Shown: positions 1 to 9,305 of the stretch, piece after piece | Layout: each line of letters starts with the position of its first letter | Numbering within the stretch: the first letter of the stretch is position 1 | Origin: Streptomyces sp. TLI_146 | Lineage (GTDB): Bacteria; Actinomycetota; Actinomycetes; Streptomycetales; Streptomycetaceae | NCBI RefSeq assembly: GCF_002846415.1 | Contig: NZ_PJMX01000001.1 | Span: forward strand, 1,674,001-1,738,000 | Length of the DNA stretch: 64,000 bases | Direction of reading: 5' to 3' | Notes under the pieces: model-generated | What the model was told of the DNA's origin: nothing | Database searches by the model: none | The model's input: only the letters and a program-made list of their open reading frames with translations | Made by a program: the position numbers and the translations under genes

Positions 1-608
1 CTGAGCGCGGTGAAGATGCCGTTGTAGCCGCCGGGCTTGAGGTGGCCGGTCGACTTGGTGGTGCCGCTCGCGGTCTTGACGCCCACCGCGTACGGGGCGG
101 AGACCATGTCGACCTGGGTGCTGTTGATCCACAGCCCGGCGTCGTTGAGCGTGTACTCGGACCAGTTGAAGAGGATGTTCCGGTTCGGGTCGCTCGGGTT
201 CTGCACCGCCGGCTGCACCAGACCGCCCGTGGTGAGCTTGAAGACGAGCTTCTGACCGTACGAGAAGTAGACGCGGCCGGAGAACTTGGGTATCCGGATG
301 GTCGTCGACTGCCCGCTCGCCGGTCCCGCGATCGAGGCGTCGGGCGCCGGGGTGGGCGGGTTGCCCCCGGCCGGCCAGGGGTGGAAGGTGCCGTTGGCGT
401 CGGCCCAGCCCTGCTGGCCGGTCGAGAGCAGTGTTCCGAGGTTGTAGAGGTAGACCGGTTCGCCGCGCCCGGAGTTGTTGGTCACGGTGAGCGGGATGGT
501 CGAGGGCACGGCGGCCGTGGCGGGACCGGCCGCGCCGGTGGCCGTGAACCCCGCTGCGACGAGCAACGCGGCCACCAGGGGTGCCAGGGGTTTTCCTAGG
601 ACGGACAC
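1..608 (-). CDS. GH64-family secreted beta-1,3-glucanase, C-terminus cut by window edge
   Basis: About 202 residues are visible. The N-terminus is a signal peptide with a hydrophobic core rich in Ala, Leu and Val that ends near AAGPATAA. The mature part begins with PLTVTNNSGRGEPVYLYNLG and contains NPSDPNRNILFNWSEYTLND and a WINSTQVDM-like segment, which I recognise from GH64 laminaripentaose-producing beta-1,3-glucanases with a thaumatin-like fold. These secreted enzymes hydrolyse beta-1,3-glucan such as laminarin or fungal wall glucan. I chose the GTG at 608 because GAGGAG lies seven bases upstream. The in-frame ATG at 623 has no ribosome binding site. A LacI-type palindrome 72 bp upstream suggests sugar-responsive repression. 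The catalytic acids lie partly outside the window and cannot be checked. Confidence 0.85.
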   Translation of the reverse strand, partial: MSVLGKPLAPLVAALLVAAGFTATGAAGPATAAVPSTIPLTVTNNSGRGEPVYLYNLGTLLSTGQQGWADANGTFHPWPAGGNPPTPAPDASIAGPASGQSTTIRIPKFSGRVYFSYGQKLVFKLTTGGLVQPAVQNPSDPNRNILFNWSEYTLNDAGLWINSTQVDMVSAPYAVGVKTASGTTKSTGHLKPGGYNGIFTAL

Positions 609-679
609 GCTCCAACTCCTCATCGGTCCGGCGGATCACGTGGGGGGCGCCGCGAGGAGGAATGGGTTCTTCCACCTCG

Positions 680-693
680 TGAGAGCGCTCTCA
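680..693. promoter_or_regulatory. Perfect 14-bp palindrome, LacI-family (CebR-like) operator
   Basis: TGAGAGCGCTCTCA is a perfect inverted repeat centred on CGCG-flanking GCGC, placed between the SGNH hydrolase stop and the GH64 start on the same strand. It differs by one symmetric position from the CebR operator TGGGAGCGCTCCCA known from Streptomyces cellulose and cello-oligosaccharide control. It most likely controls the GH64 gene. The regulator gene is not in this window. Confidence 0.7.
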
Positions 694-813
694 GAATCGT
701 CCCGGGAGGAAGGCGTGTCAATGCGCGTGCGTCAACTTCCTTGAGGAAGCAGGGGTGTTGGCGGGGTCCCACCGTTCACTTGGTGTCGTGTCCCCGCCCT
801 GGTCGCCGTACGG

Positions 814-2364
814 CTAGGACCTCGGTGCCACCGAGACCACCCGGCCCCGGTCCACCCAGCCGCCGTGGCCGTCGCCGCCCGCCCAGGTGTGCACGGAGGC
901 CGCCGTGGCCGAGGGGCCCGCCAGGATGTAGTCGGCGTTGCCGTCCCCGCTGAAGTCCGCCAGCGACACCCGGGCGGTGTCGGTGGTGAAGCCGGTGGTG
1001 GTGTTGCCGAGGTCGACCCAGCTGCCCCGGCCGTCGCCGCCCCGGTTGAGGAAGCTGCGGACCGCGCCGTTCGATGCCACCACGCTGTAGTCGGGGCGGC
1101 CGTCGTCGTCGAGGTCGGCGAACCGCACCCGGCTCGCGTCGGCCGTCACCCCGGTGGCGACCCGGCCCCAGTCCGTCCAGCCGCCGCGTCCGTCGCCGCC
1201 CCTGTTGAGCAGGACCCGCACCTCGCCGGTGGCGCCGAGGGTGACGTAGTCGGTCCGGCCGTCGCCGTCGAAGTCCGCGAACACCACCTGCCGCGCGTCC
1301 TCCGTGGTGCCCTCGGTGACCTGCCCCAGCGCCTGCCAGCCGCCGTGCGGGTCGCCGCCCCGGTTGAGGAAGACGCGTACGGCGCCGTTCGCGTCCAGGG
1401 CGACGCAATCGGCGCGGCCGTCGCCGTCGAAGTCCGCGAACCGCACCCGGACCGGGGCGGCGGGCAGGCCCCGGACGACCCGGCCGAGCGGCTTCCAGCC
1501 GCCGCGCCCGTTGCCGCCCCGGTTGAGGCGTACGGACGCGCCGCCGTGGCCGTCCAGCGTGAACTGGTCCATGCGGCGGTCGCCGTCGAAGTCCGCCCAG
1601 CGTACGGAGTTCGCCCCGCCCGCCTCGGTGCCGGCGCCGAGCGCGGGGCCGCCGGACTCCCAGCCCCGGCGCCACACCGCGTCCAGCGGCTTGAAGAAGG
1701 ACCAGGCCATCCGCCGGAACCCGGCGTCGTTGGGGTGGAGCTGGTCGACGAACTCGGCCTGGGTGAGCGCGGGCGGCTCCACATAGCGGAACTTCCGCCC
1801 CGCCCGGCTCTCGGTCTCCTCCAGCGCCTTGGCCCGTACGTTGAACGCCTTGGCGGGCGCCTCCAGGCCGCTCGTGGTGGGGATGAGGCCCATCACCAGG
1901 ACGGTGACGCCCGGCTTGTCCGCGTAGATCCGGTCGACCAGGGCCGCGAGCCGGTCGGGGGCGTGCGGCAGGTCGATGTCCCGGGCGATGTCGTTGATAC
2001 CGATGTGGAGGAGCACCACGTCGGGCCGGGCGCCGGCCATCCAGCCGTCGATGCCGTCGCGCAGCTGGTCGATGACGTAGCCGCTGTGGCCCTCGTTGGA
2101 GAAGTCGGCGAAGCTGCCGGAGGCCTTGGAGCCCACGAACCGTACGGTGTAGCGCCTTTCGAGCCGCATGATCTGCCACAGCGGGCGCCGGTAGGAGGAG
2201 AGGGTGGGGCTGCCGCCGCCCCAGGTGATCGAGTCGCCCAGCGGCATCACCCGCAGCACCGGGGTGCCCTTGTGGACGGCGGCCGAGGGGCTCGCGGGCA
2301 GCGTCGCCAGGGAGAGGGCCCCCGCGAGGGCGAGGAGGGAGCGGGTCAACCGGATTCGTCTCAT
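814..2364 (-). CDS. Secreted SGNH/GDSL hydrolase with FG-GAP/VCBS repeats
   Basis: The 516-aa protein has a signal peptide (about residues 1-29), then an SGNH-hydrolase domain with block I GDSIT (nucleophile Ser45), block III GIND (122-125) and the catalytic D207-x-x-H210 pair in DQLHPND. From about residue 240 there are five calcium-binding-type FG-GAP/VCBS repeats of the form ADFDGDGRxD. These probably make a partial beta-propeller or a carbohydrate-binding surface. The enzyme should be an extracellular esterase, lipase or carbohydrate deacetylase. The substrate cannot be told. The ATG at 2364 has GGAGGA six bases upstream. It lies just upstream of and codirectional with the GH64 gene, but the operator and about 200 bp between them argue for separate transcription. 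Confidence 0.88.
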   Translation of the reverse strand: MRRIRLTRSLLALAGALSLATLPASPSAAVHKGTPVLRVMPLGDSITWGGGSPTLSSYRRPLWQIMRLERRYTVRFVGSKASGSFADFSNEGHSGYVIDQLRDGIDGWMAGARPDVVLLHIGINDIARDIDLPHAPDRLAALVDRIYADKPGVTVLVMGLIPTTSGLEAPAKAFNVRAKALEETESRAGRKFRYVEPPALTQAEFVDQLHPNDAGFRRMAWSFFKPLDAVWRRGWESGGPALGAGTEAGGANSVRWADFDGDRRMDQFTLDGHGGASVRLNRGGNGRGGWKPLGRVVRGLPAAPVRVRFADFDGDGRADCVALDANGAVRVFLNRGGDPHGGWQALGQVTEGTTEDARQVVFADFDGDGRTDYVTLGATGEVRVLLNRGGDGRGGWTDWGRVATGVTADASRVRFADLDDDGRPDYSVVASNGAVRSFLNRGGDGRGSWVDLGNTTTGFTTDTARVSLADFSGDGNADYILAGPSATAASVHTWAGGDGHGGWVDRGRVVSVAPRS

Positions 2365-2644
2365 GATCTTCCTCCAGCCGGAAAGGCGCCGGTGACGCCT
2401 TGTCTTGACGGGGCATCAGTTGCCACGGCAGTCATGGGATCACTCCTGACCACCGTCTCGCGCGTTCTTGTACAGCAGGAGAACCCGGCCGGAGCAGCGA
2501 ACGGCGCCCGTGTTGACGCCCGCTGGACAAGGAACGGGGTACGGACGCCCTCTTGCCCGCATGACGAGCCGCGCGCACGGTACTCGCAGGACGACGACGC
2601 GCGGATCCCCCGCGCCGGCCCCGACCCCCAGGAGGTGGCTTCGG

Positions 2645-3145
2645 ATGACGGAGCCGATCAGCCCGGCCGTTGAGAAACCCGACACCGACGAATACCGCAC
2701 CGGTACTTCGGGCACCACCCTGCAGACCGCGCGGAGCGGTGCGGGTCAGCCACCCGCGACCCGGGGCCGGACGACGATCGCCGGGGGCGTGGTGGAGAAG
2801 ATCGCCGGGCTCGCGGCGCGCGAGGTGCCGGGCATCCACGCGCTGGGCGGCGGATTCGCCCGGACCATAGGCGCGATGCGCGACCGGGTGCCGAGGGCGC
2901 GCGGCGCGGCCGTCAGCCGGGGCGTGAAGGTGGAGGTCGGCGAGCGGCAGACGGCCATCGACCTGGATGTGGTGGTGGAGTACGGCGTGAGCATCACGGC
3001 GGTCGCGGCGGAGGTGCGCGAGAACGTGATCGCGGCCGTGGAGCGGATGACCGGTCTGGAGGTCGTGGAGGTCAACATCTCGGTCGACGACGTCCACCTG
3101 CCCGACGACGGCTCCTCGGAGGGCTCCGAGGCCCGCGTGCAGTAG
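2645..3145 (+). CDS. Asp23/Gls24-family envelope stress response protein
   Basis: 166 aa. The core GRTTIAGGVVEKIAGLAAREVPGI, then a VxVGERQTAIDLDVVVEYG strand pair and a C-terminal VAAEVRENVIAAVERMTGLEVVEVNI segment, are hallmarks of the Asp23/Gls24 (DUF322) family. Members are small alkaline-shock or envelope-stress proteins, usually at the membrane through partner proteins. The first ~40 residues are a polar, low-complexity tail. The start is ATG 2645, with AGGAGG nine bases upstream. The frame is open further upstream but without a start signal. It is transcribed divergently from the SGNH gene and stands alone, although Streptomyces usually carry Gls24 genes in small clusters. Confidence 0.85.
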   Translation: MTEPISPAVEKPDTDEYRTGTSGTTLQTARSGAGQPPATRGRTTIAGGVVEKIAGLAAREVPGIHALGGGFARTIGAMRDRVPRARGAAVSRGVKVEVGERQTAIDLDVVVEYGVSITAVAAEVRENVIAAVERMTGLEVVEVNISVDDVHLPDDGSSEGSEARVQ

Positions 3146-3253
3146 CGGGACGGGCCGTCGGCGCCCGGCTCATTCGTTCGGGGCCGCCGAGGTGGCCCGG
3201 CGGCCCCGGACCCGGGAGGCTGGGGAGGACTCCCACCGCCCCGAGGAGACCCG

Positions 3254-3970
3254 ATGGCCCCGACGCCGTACCGCTACGACGACCTGCGCGCCCTCTACGT
3301 CAACTGCACGCTCAAGCGCTCTCCCGAGGTCAGCAACACCGAGGGCCTGATCGACCGGAGCCGCGCGGTGCTGGAGGGCAACGGCGTCACCACGGAGGTG
3401 ATCCGCGCCGTCGACCACGACATCGCGACCGGTGTCTGGCCCGATATGACGGCGCACGGCTGGGCGAGCGACGACTGGCCCGCGCTGTACGAGAAGGTGA
3501 TGGCGGCCGACATCCTGGTGCTCTGCGGGCCCATCTGGCTGGGCGACAACAGCTCGGTCGCCAAACGGGTGGTGGAGCGGCTCTACGCCTGCTCCAGCCT
3601 GCTGAACGAGCAGGGGCAGTACGCCTATTACGGCCGGGTCGGCGGCTGTCTGATCACCGGCAACGAGGACGGCGTCAAGCACTGCGCCATGAACCTCCTC
3701 TACAGCCTCCAGCACCTCGGCTACACCATCGCGCCGCAGGCCGACGCGGGGTGGATCGGCGAGGCGGGGCCCGGCCCGTCGTATCTGGACCCGGGCTCGG
3801 GCGGCCCCGAGAACGACTTCACCAACCGCAACACGTCCTTCATGAGCTGGAACCTGATGCACCTGGCGGCGCTGCTCAAGCGCGCGGGCGGCATCCCCGC
3901 GCACGGCAACCAGCGCTCGGCCTGGGACGCGGGCTGCCGGGAGGACTTCGCCAACCCCGAGCACCGGTGA
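3254..3970 (+). CDS. Flavodoxin-family NAD(P)H-dependent oxidoreductase
   Basis: 238 aa. It opens with the beta-strand ALYVNCTLKRSPEVSNTEGL, the phosphate-binding loop type found in NADPH-dependent FMN reductases and flavodoxin-like proteins. Next come ADILVLCGPIWLGDNSSVAKRV (second flavin loop) and GGCLITGNEDGVKHCAMNLL (third flavin loop). It should be a cytoplasmic FMN-binding quinone or flavin reductase. The substrate is unknown. GAGGAG lies five bases before ATG 3254. It may be cotranscribed with the Gls24 gene 108 bp upstream. Confidence 0.85.
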   Translation: MAPTPYRYDDLRALYVNCTLKRSPEVSNTEGLIDRSRAVLEGNGVTTEVIRAVDHDIATGVWPDMTAHGWASDDWPALYEKVMAADILVLCGPIWLGDNSSVAKRVVERLYACSSLLNEQGQYAYYGRVGGCLITGNEDGVKHCAMNLLYSLQHLGYTIAPQADAGWIGEAGPGPSYLDPGSGGPENDFTNRNTSFMSWNLMHLAALLKRAGGIPAHGNQRSAWDAGCREDFANPEHR

Positions 3971-4008
3971 GAGCCGGTCTTTGAACCCCCCGTCGTCCGC
4001 CCGGCCGC

Positions 4009-4986
4009 CTAGCCGATGACCGTCGGCGAGCCCGGGCGTTTGACCGCCTGGCCGACGACGACCGTCTCCACCCGGCTGACGCCGAGGCCGCTCAGATCGT
4101 CCGAAATGAAGCGGTAGAGCGCCGCCAGATCCGGCACCCAGACGGCCGCGTGCAGAGTGAACGGCCCGGTGGTGGCGAACGCCCCGTGCACGGCGGGGTG
4201 CGCGGCGAGCGCCCGGCCCGCCGCGTCCAGCCGGTCCGGCGGCACCTCCAGCATGACGTTGGCGTCGATGGCGAGCCCCAACCGGCGTACGTCCACGGCG
4301 ACTTGGGTCAGCAGGCGCCCCTCGGCGGCGAGCCGGGCGATACGGCGCCGGACCGTGGACTCCGGGTGCCCGACGCGGGCGGCCACGGTCGCGGCGGTCG
4401 CGCGGGCGTCGGCGGTGAGCTCCGCGAGGACGGCCCGGTCGAGTGCGTCGTACGCCTTGTGCGGGGCGCCGGCGGCGGGCGGCGGGGTGAGCGCGGCCCG
4501 TTCGGCGGCGGTCAGCACGTCGTGGCGCCACTCGAAGGCGTAGCGGAAGGCGTGCACGACGGTGGCGGCCGTGACCGAGGTGACGGCCCCGGTGGACGGA
4601 AGGTGCCGGAACAGGAGCGGGTCGCGCGAGCCCGGCGCGGTCCTGGCCACCGCCGTGATCTCGTCCCCGGACGCCGAGACGTCGACGAAGGGCACGTCCT
4701 CGCGGGCCGCGAGCGCGGCGGTGATCGTGTCGAGCCTGCCCCGCAGCACCTTGATCCGCAGCAGGAGCACCCCGAGGGTGTCCGGCACGGCGGGCAGCGC
4801 GAGGACCCGCACGACGCCGTCCGCCATGAGCGCGCGCCAGCGGCGCTGCACGGTGCGGGCGCCGATCCCCAGCACCTCCCCGGCCCGCTCGGCGCCGAGC
4901 CGCCCGTCGCACTGGAGCGCCGCGATCAGCCGCTGGTCTTGCTCATCGAGTACCCCAACCGCCGAATTCGCCGCCATGGCATACAT
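4009..4986 (-). CDS. Lrp/AsnC-family regulator with two fused Lrp units
   Basis: 325 aa, about twice the usual Lrp length. Residues ~14-65 are a winged-helix (DEQDQRLIAALQCDGR... GARTVQRRWRAL), followed by a first effector region. A second winged-helix starts near residue 180 (YDALDRAVLAELTADARATAATVAARVG... STVRRRIARL), followed by a RAM-like ligand domain ending near TVVVG. Such double Lrp proteins are common in actinobacteria and presumably pack as pseudo-dimers. It is divergent from the inositol-monophosphatase-like gene (95 bp between starts) and may control it. ATG 4986 is used. ATG 4977 is an equally possible start. Confidence 0.85.
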   Translation of the reverse strand: MYAMAANSAVGVLDEQDQRLIAALQCDGRLGAERAGEVLGIGARTVQRRWRALMADGVVRVLALPAVPDTLGVLLLRIKVLRGRLDTITAALAAREDVPFVDVSASGDEITAVARTAPGSRDPLLFRHLPSTGAVTSVTAATVVHAFRYAFEWRHDVLTAAERAALTPPPAAGAPHKAYDALDRAVLAELTADARATAATVAARVGHPESTVRRRIARLAAEGRLLTQVAVDVRRLGLAIDANVMLEVPPDRLDAAGRALAAHPAVHGAFATTGPFTLHAAVWVPDLAALYRFISDDLSGLGVSRVETVVVGQAVKRPGSPTVIG

Positions 4987-5080
4987 CTTCGCTCACTTCG
5001 GAGGGCTGGGGACGGCTGCCCCACCGCTCCTCCCCGCAGGATGGAGACATCCCCCGCAACCGACCCGAAGCGGAGCCCCC

Positions 5081-5899
5081 ATGTCGTACGAAACGTCCTG
5101 CGCGGAACTCCTCGCGCCGATGGCCGACGCGGCCGTCGAAGTAGGCGAACTGCTCCTCAAGGCACCCCGGCCGGCGCCCGTCGCCACCTTCGAGGCGTTC
5201 AGGTCCCTCTTCCTGGAGCTGGAGGCCCCGCTGATCGCGGCGCTGCGGCCGCGCCTCGACGCGGTACGGCCCGGGGTGGCGTGGGCCGACGAGATGGACG
5301 CCGTACTGCCCGAGCGCGGTGAGGTGTGGGTGGTCGACGCCATCGACGAGGCGGTGCAGTTCATGCGGGACATGCCGCAGTACTGCGTGAGCGTCACGCT
5401 GGTACGCGACCGGGAGCCGGTGGCCGCCGTGCTGCACTGCCCGCCGCTCGGCGAGACCTACCGGGCCGCCGCCGGGCACGGGGCCACCCGGAACGGGGTG
5501 CCGATCGGCCCGTCGGGCGAGCGGGAGTTGGCGGCGGCGGTCGTGGGCAGCAGCCATCCGCCGTTCGTCGGGGAGCAGCCGGGCGCCGCCGAGGCGTGGG
5601 GGCGCTCGCTGGCGGCGGTGGCGCCCGCCGTGGCGGCCGTGCGCAACCTCGGCCCGACGTCCTGGCAGATCGCGGACGCGGCGGCCGGACGGCTCGACGC
5701 CTTCTGGCAGTTCGGCCGGGACGACGGCAATCTGCTGCCGGGCGCGCTGCTGGCCCGGGAGGCGGGCGCCCTGGTCACCGACGCCGAGGGGCGGCCGTGG
5801 CGGGCGGGGGCCGCCGCGTTCCTCGCGGCGCCCCCCGCACTGCACGCGCGGCTGCTGCCGCTGCTGGCTCAGCCGAGCCGGACCGGGATCTCCTGGTAG
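5081..5899 (+). CDS. Inositol monophosphatase family protein
   Basis: 272 aa. It matches the IMPase fold: an early helix plus WADEMD, a metal-site motif [12 protein letters not shown] in place of the classic DPIDGTxNF, the [19 protein letters not shown] beta-hairpin, and [15 protein letters not shown] in place of WDxAAG. The altered motif I (DAIDEA rather than DPIDGT) makes classical inositol-phosphatase activity uncertain, and another phosphomonoesterase role is possible. The start is ATG 5081. The last 31 bp overlap the convergent P450 gene. It is divergent from the double Lrp regulator, its most likely controller. Confidence 0.75.
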   Translation: MSYETSCAELLAPMADAAVEVGELLLKAPRPAPVATFEAFRSLFLELEAPLIAALRPRLDAVRPGVAWADEMDAVLPERGEVWVVDAIDEAVQFMRDMPQYCVSVTLVRDREPVAAVLHCPPLGETYRAAAGHGATRNGVPIGPSGERELAAAVVGSSHPPFVGEQPGAAEAWGRSLAAVAPAVAAVRNLGPTSWQIADAAAGRLDAFWQFGRDDGNLLPGALLAREAGALVTDAEGRPWRAGAAAFLAAPPALHARLLPLLAQPSRTGISW

Positions 5900-7098
5900 C
5901 CGAAGGCGATGAACGACGGCACCTGGCTCAACTCGTCCGCCTCGGTGGCCAGTCGCAGGCCCGGGAAGCGCTCGAACAGGGCGGGCAGCGCCGTCAGCGC
6001 CTCCATCCGGGCCAGCGGCGCGCCGATGCAGCGGTGCACGCCTATCCCGAAGGCCAGGTGGTCGTCGGCGGCGCGGGTGGCGTCGAAGGCACCGGCGTTC
6101 TCGCCGTAGTGGGCCGGGTCGTGACCGGCCGCCGCGTAGGTGGTGACGATGGCGTCGCCCGCCGGGATGGTGACCCCGTCGACCTCGATGTCGGTGACGG
6201 CGAACCGCAGCGGCAGGGTGGCGATGGACGGGTGGACCCGCAGGACCTCGTCGATCACGTTGTCCCAGCTGATCCCGCCGGAGCGGACGGCGGCGAGCTG
6301 GTCGGGGTGGTGGAGCAGGTCGACGACGGCGTTGCCGATGAGGTTGACCGTCGTCTCGAAGCCGGCGCCGATGACGAGCAGCAGCGTGTAGACGAGCTCG
6401 TCGTTGCTGAGCCGGTCACCGTCCTCGTCCCGGACCTTGATCAGCTCGGTGGTCATGTCGTCGCCGGGCACCTCGCTCTTGAACGCGATGAGCGAGGGCA
6501 GCACATAGGCGATCTGCTTCTGCACGAAGTCGGCGTGCTCGGGGCTCGGGTCCGAGGTGTCCATGATGGCCGCGATCAGCCCGGCCATGTCCTTGACCAG
6601 ATAGCCCGGAACGCCGAAGAGTTCGCAGATCAGCCGCATCGGCAGCGGGTGCGCGTAGGCCGCCTTCAGATCGACCGGCTCACCGGAGGCCGCCTCCTCG
6701 GCCAGAGAGTCGAGCAGCTCGGCGGTGATCGCCTCCACCCGGGCGCGCATCGCCTCGGTGCGCCGGGCGGTGAAGCTGGGGGCGACGAGCTTGCGCAGCC
6801 GGGTGTGGTCGGCCCCGTACGTGGAGAGCATGTTGATCACGCCGACCCAGCCCAGGATCCAGCCCCAGTCGGGGTGCTCGCCGAGCTCGGACCACAGCCG
6901 CCAGTGCTGACGGGGGTCCTTGCTGACCCGGGGGTCGAGGATCAGGGACTTGAGGGTGTCGTAACCGGTGGGCGCCCAGGCGGGGATGCCTCCTGGCAGC
7001 TCGACGGGAACCACCGTGCCGAGCGCGCGCAGCCGGGCGCTCTCGGCGGGGATGTCGGCGCCGAACGGGTCGAGGGGCACTCGCGTGGACGGGGTCAT
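5869..7098 (-). CDS. Cytochrome P450 of the conservon operon (CYP154-like position)
   Basis: 409 aa, a normal bacterial class I P450 length. Visible motifs are the I-helix [15 protein letters not shown], the ExxR at DEVLRVHPS and the heme loop [18 protein letters not shown] with the Cys thiolate ligand. ATG 7098 overlaps the stop of the upstream P450 as ATGA, and AGGAGA precedes it. Conservons of Streptomyces often end in one or two P450 genes (cvnE/cvnF, CYP157 and CYP154 types). This one has the canonical heme loop and takes the last position. The substrate is unknown. The 3' end runs 31 bp into the convergent IMPase-like gene. Confidence 0.9.
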   Translation of the reverse strand: MTPSTRVPLDPFGADIPAESARLRALGTVVPVELPGGIPAWAPTGYDTLKSLILDPRVSKDPRQHWRLWSELGEHPDWGWILGWVGVINMLSTYGADHTRLRKLVAPSFTARRTEAMRARVEAITAELLDSLAEEAASGEPVDLKAAYAHPLPMRLICELFGVPGYLVKDMAGLIAAIMDTSDPSPEHADFVQKQIAYVLPSLIAFKSEVPGDDMTTELIKVRDEDGDRLSNDELVYTLLLVIGAGFETTVNLIGNAVVDLLHHPDQLAAVRSGGISWDNVIDEVLRVHPSIATLPLRFAVTDIEVDGVTIPAGDAIVTTYAAAGHDPAHYGENAGAFDATRAADDHLAFGIGVHRCIGAPLARMEALTALPALFERFPGLRLATEADELSQVPSFIAFGYQEIPVRLG

Positions 7099-8342
7099 GC
7101 TCGTTCTCCTGGCTGGTCGGGGGTGCGCGGGGTGAAGCGGACGGGCAGCGACGTGAGCGATCGGTGGAACGGGCCGGGGCGCCAGGTCAGGCGCCCGCGC
7201 TCGGTGGTGGGATCGAGGTCGGGCAGCCACTGGGTGAGCCGCTCGATGGCCTCGGTGGCGATCAGCAGGGTGTGCTGTTTGACCGGGCAGCCGTGGTTGC
7301 CCGCGGACCAGGACAGGTGCGAGGCGTCGTGCGGGTGGTGCCGCCCGGCGAACTGGTGCTCCGCGAAGTGGCCGATGGCGCCATAGGAGACCACCACCGG
7401 CACGGCGGCCTGGATCCACACCCCGTGGAAGCTCAGCGACTCGCGGGCGAAGTGGATGCCGTAGTTGGAGAGCGGCGTCTCGTACCGCAGCACCTCGGCG
7501 ACGGCGTCCGCGACCGGGCGCGAGCCGCTGGTCAGGGTCGAGTAGTAGGCGGGGTTGCCCAGGATGCGGGAGAGCGCGTTGGAGACGAGGTTGGCGGTGG
7601 GCTCGTGGCCCGCGCCGAGGGTGAGGAACACCTGCCAGGTGACCTCCTCGGGGGTGAGCCCCGCCGGGTGGTCCAGGAGGCGGCTGGTGAGGTCGTCGCC
7701 GCGCTGGGCGCTCTTGGCGGCGACGAGTTCCAGGACATAGCGGCCGTACTCGGCCTCGCCCTGCACCGCCTGCTCGCCGCCCTCCATCATCTGGCCCAGC
7801 GAGTCGTTGAGGCGGCCGCTCTCGCTGTCGGGCAGGCCGAACAGGTTGTTGAAGACCAGCGCCATCAGGGGCCGGGCGAACTCCGTCACGAGGTCGGCCC
7901 GCCCGGCCGGCCCGAACCGGCCCACCAGGATGTCCACCGCCCGGTGCACCCGCTCGCGCAGGTCGTGCGGCTCGACCAGGTCGAAGGCGTCGAGCAGGGT
8001 GCGCCGGTAGCGGATATGGGCGTCGCCGTCCGCGAAGAGCGCGTTGGGCCGCCAGCGCATCATGCCGAGGACCGGCGAGTCGGCCGCGACCGTGGCCTCC
8101 CAGGGCCTCGGGTCGTGCGACCAGGTGTCGGAGTCGTGCAGCAGGTCGAGCGCGGCCCGCCGGTCGGTGACGACGTACGCGGGGACGCCCGGGGCGAGTT
8201 CGGCCCAGCCGACCGGGCCCTGGGCGCGCAGCGCCGCGTAGTAGGCGTGCGGGTCGGCGGCGAAGCCGTCCTCCCACAGCCGCACCGGCGCGGAGAGCGA
8301 GAAGGCGGCTGCGGGGGCGGGGTAGGCGGGGTGCGGGTTCAC
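7095..8342 (-). CDS. Cytochrome P450 of the conservon operon (CYP157-like, atypical heme loop)
   Basis: 415 aa. The I-helix [14 protein letters not shown] and the ExxR in [10 protein letters not shown] are present. The heme-binding loop, however, reads [14 protein letters not shown] instead of FGxGxHxCxG: the Phe is Trp and the Gly after Cys is Pro. That HLSW...HxCP form is what I associate with conservon-linked CYP156/CYP157 enzymes. GTG 8342 overlaps the GTPase stop as GTGA, so it is translationally coupled to it. It may be a dedicated redox partner or effector of the conservon complex rather than a biosynthetic P450. That is an inference. Confidence 0.88.
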   Translation of the reverse strand: MNPHPAYPAPAAAFSLSAPVRLWEDGFAADPHAYYAALRAQGPVGWAELAPGVPAYVVTDRRAALDLLHDSDTWSHDPRPWEATVAADSPVLGMMRWRPNALFADGDAHIRYRRTLLDAFDLVEPHDLRERVHRAVDILVGRFGPAGRADLVTEFARPLMALVFNNLFGLPDSESGRLNDSLGQMMEGGEQAVQGEAEYGRYVLELVAAKSAQRGDDLTSRLLDHPAGLTPEEVTWQVFLTLGAGHEPTANLVSNALSRILGNPAYYSTLTSGSRPVADAVAEVLRYETPLSNYGIHFARESLSFHGVWIQAAVPVVVSYGAIGHFAEHQFAGRHHPHDASHLSWSAGNHGCPVKQHTLLIATEAIERLTQWLPDLDPTTERGRLTWRPGPFHRSLTSLPVRFTPRTPDQPGERA

Positions 8343-8971
8343 CGGGTCTCCGGGCGGTTGCGGGCGATCAGGTGCTGGACGAGCGCGAGCAGCGCGTCGA
8401 TGGAGGAGTTGGTGTCGCGGGCGTCGCACGTCACCATCGGGGTGCCGGCCTCCAGGTCGAGCGAGCGGCGCAGCTGTTCCTCGGTGTACGGGCGGGAGTC
8501 GGGGAAGGTGTTGAGCGCGACCGCGTACGGCAGTCCGGTCTCCTCCACCAGGCCGAGCACGTCGAAGGAGTCGTCGATGCGCCGGGTGTCCACCAGGACG
8601 AGCGCGCCGAGCGCCCCGTAGGCGATGTCCGCCCACAGCGAGCGGAAACGTTCCTGTCCGGGGGTGCCGAAGAGGTAGAGCACCACTCCCCCGCCCAGAC
8701 TGATCCGCCCGAAGTCGATGGCGACCGTGGTGGTGGTCTTGTCCCGGACACCGGCCAGGTCGTCCACCCGGGCCGAGGCCTCGCTCAGGTGCTCCTCGGT
8801 GTGCAGCGGGCGGATCTCGGAGACCGAGTCGATCAGGGTGGTCTTGCCCACCCCGAACGGACCCGCGACCAGGATCTTCACCAACTCGCGTGCGGTGTCG
8901 GGCAGATGGATCCCACGGGCCCCGGCGGCGCCGGTGGAGCCGGGGCTACTGCTTGAGGGCGCGGAGGCCAT
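8339..8971 (-). CDS. cvnD: Conservon GTP/ATP-binding protein (CvnD)
   Basis: 210 aa. P-loop GPFGVGKTT near residues 37-45, switch region [12 protein letters not shown], and G3-like [10 protein letters not shown]. The usual NKxD base-recognition motif is replaced by LNTFPD, typical of this MglA/Rag-like conservon family. It is the regulatory GTPase of the four-gene conservon (cvnABCD), a membrane-associated complex thought to resemble eukaryotic G-protein signalling and to influence differentiation and metabolism. It overlaps the DUF742 gene by 26 bp and is coupled to the downstream P450. The paralogue number cannot be assigned from sequence alone. Confidence 0.92.
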   Translation of the reverse strand: MASAPSSSSPGSTGAAGARGIHLPDTARELVKILVAGPFGVGKTTLIDSVSEIRPLHTEEHLSEASARVDDLAGVRDKTTTTVAIDFGRISLGGGVVLYLFGTPGQERFRSLWADIAYGALGALVLVDTRRIDDSFDVLGLVEETGLPYAVALNTFPDSRPYTEEQLRRSLDLEAGTPMVTCDARDTNSSIDALLALVQHLIARNRPETR

Positions 8972-9305
8972 CGGCCACTCTCTTCAACAGATCGGGGGCG
9001 GGCAGTGCGGCGACGGGAATGGGCGGGCGGGCGCTCACCAGGCCCTCGTCGATCAGCTCGGCGGCGAGCACCCGGACGGCGGAGACCGGCAGTTCCAGGA
9101 GCGCCGCCGTCTCGACGACGGTGAGCGAGCCGCCGTCCAGCACGTCCAGCAGGGCGTGCTGGGCGGCGGGCAGTCCGGCGGGCTCCGGCCCGCCCGCGCC
9201 GGTCAGCACGGACAGCCGCTCCAGGCTGTTGCGGCTGGGCCGCGCGACTCCGCCGGTGGAGAGATAGGCGGGAACCAGCGGGCGGCCGCCGCGGCGGCCC
9301 GTCAT
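8946..9305 (-). CDS. cvnC: Conservon DUF742 protein (CvnC)
   Basis: 119 aa with the family's GRPLVPAYLSTGG N-terminus (the usual form is RPYALTGGRT) and a C-terminal winged-helix-like region (HALLDVLDGGSLTVVETAALLELPVSAVRVLAAELIDEGLV). DUF742 proteins occur almost only between roadblock and GTPase genes in conservons. They may act as a DNA-binding or adaptor subunit. It shares ATGA with the roadblock stop upstream and overlaps cvnD downstream by 26 bp, so the four products are probably made in a fixed ratio. Confidence 0.9.
   Translation of the reverse strand: MTGRRGGRPLVPAYLSTGGVARPSRNSLERLSVLTGAGGPEPAGLPAAQHALLDVLDGGSLTVVETAALLELPVSAVRVLAAELIDEGLVSARPPIPVAALPAPDLLKRVADGLRALKQ

Noticed and set aside
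1000-1660. Regular GC-rich repeats about 160-180 bp apart inside the SGNH gene, considered as a repeat array or CRISPR
   Set aside because: They encode FG-GAP/VCBS protein repeats (ADFDGDGRxD) and vary at the DNA level. There is no spacer-repeat structure.
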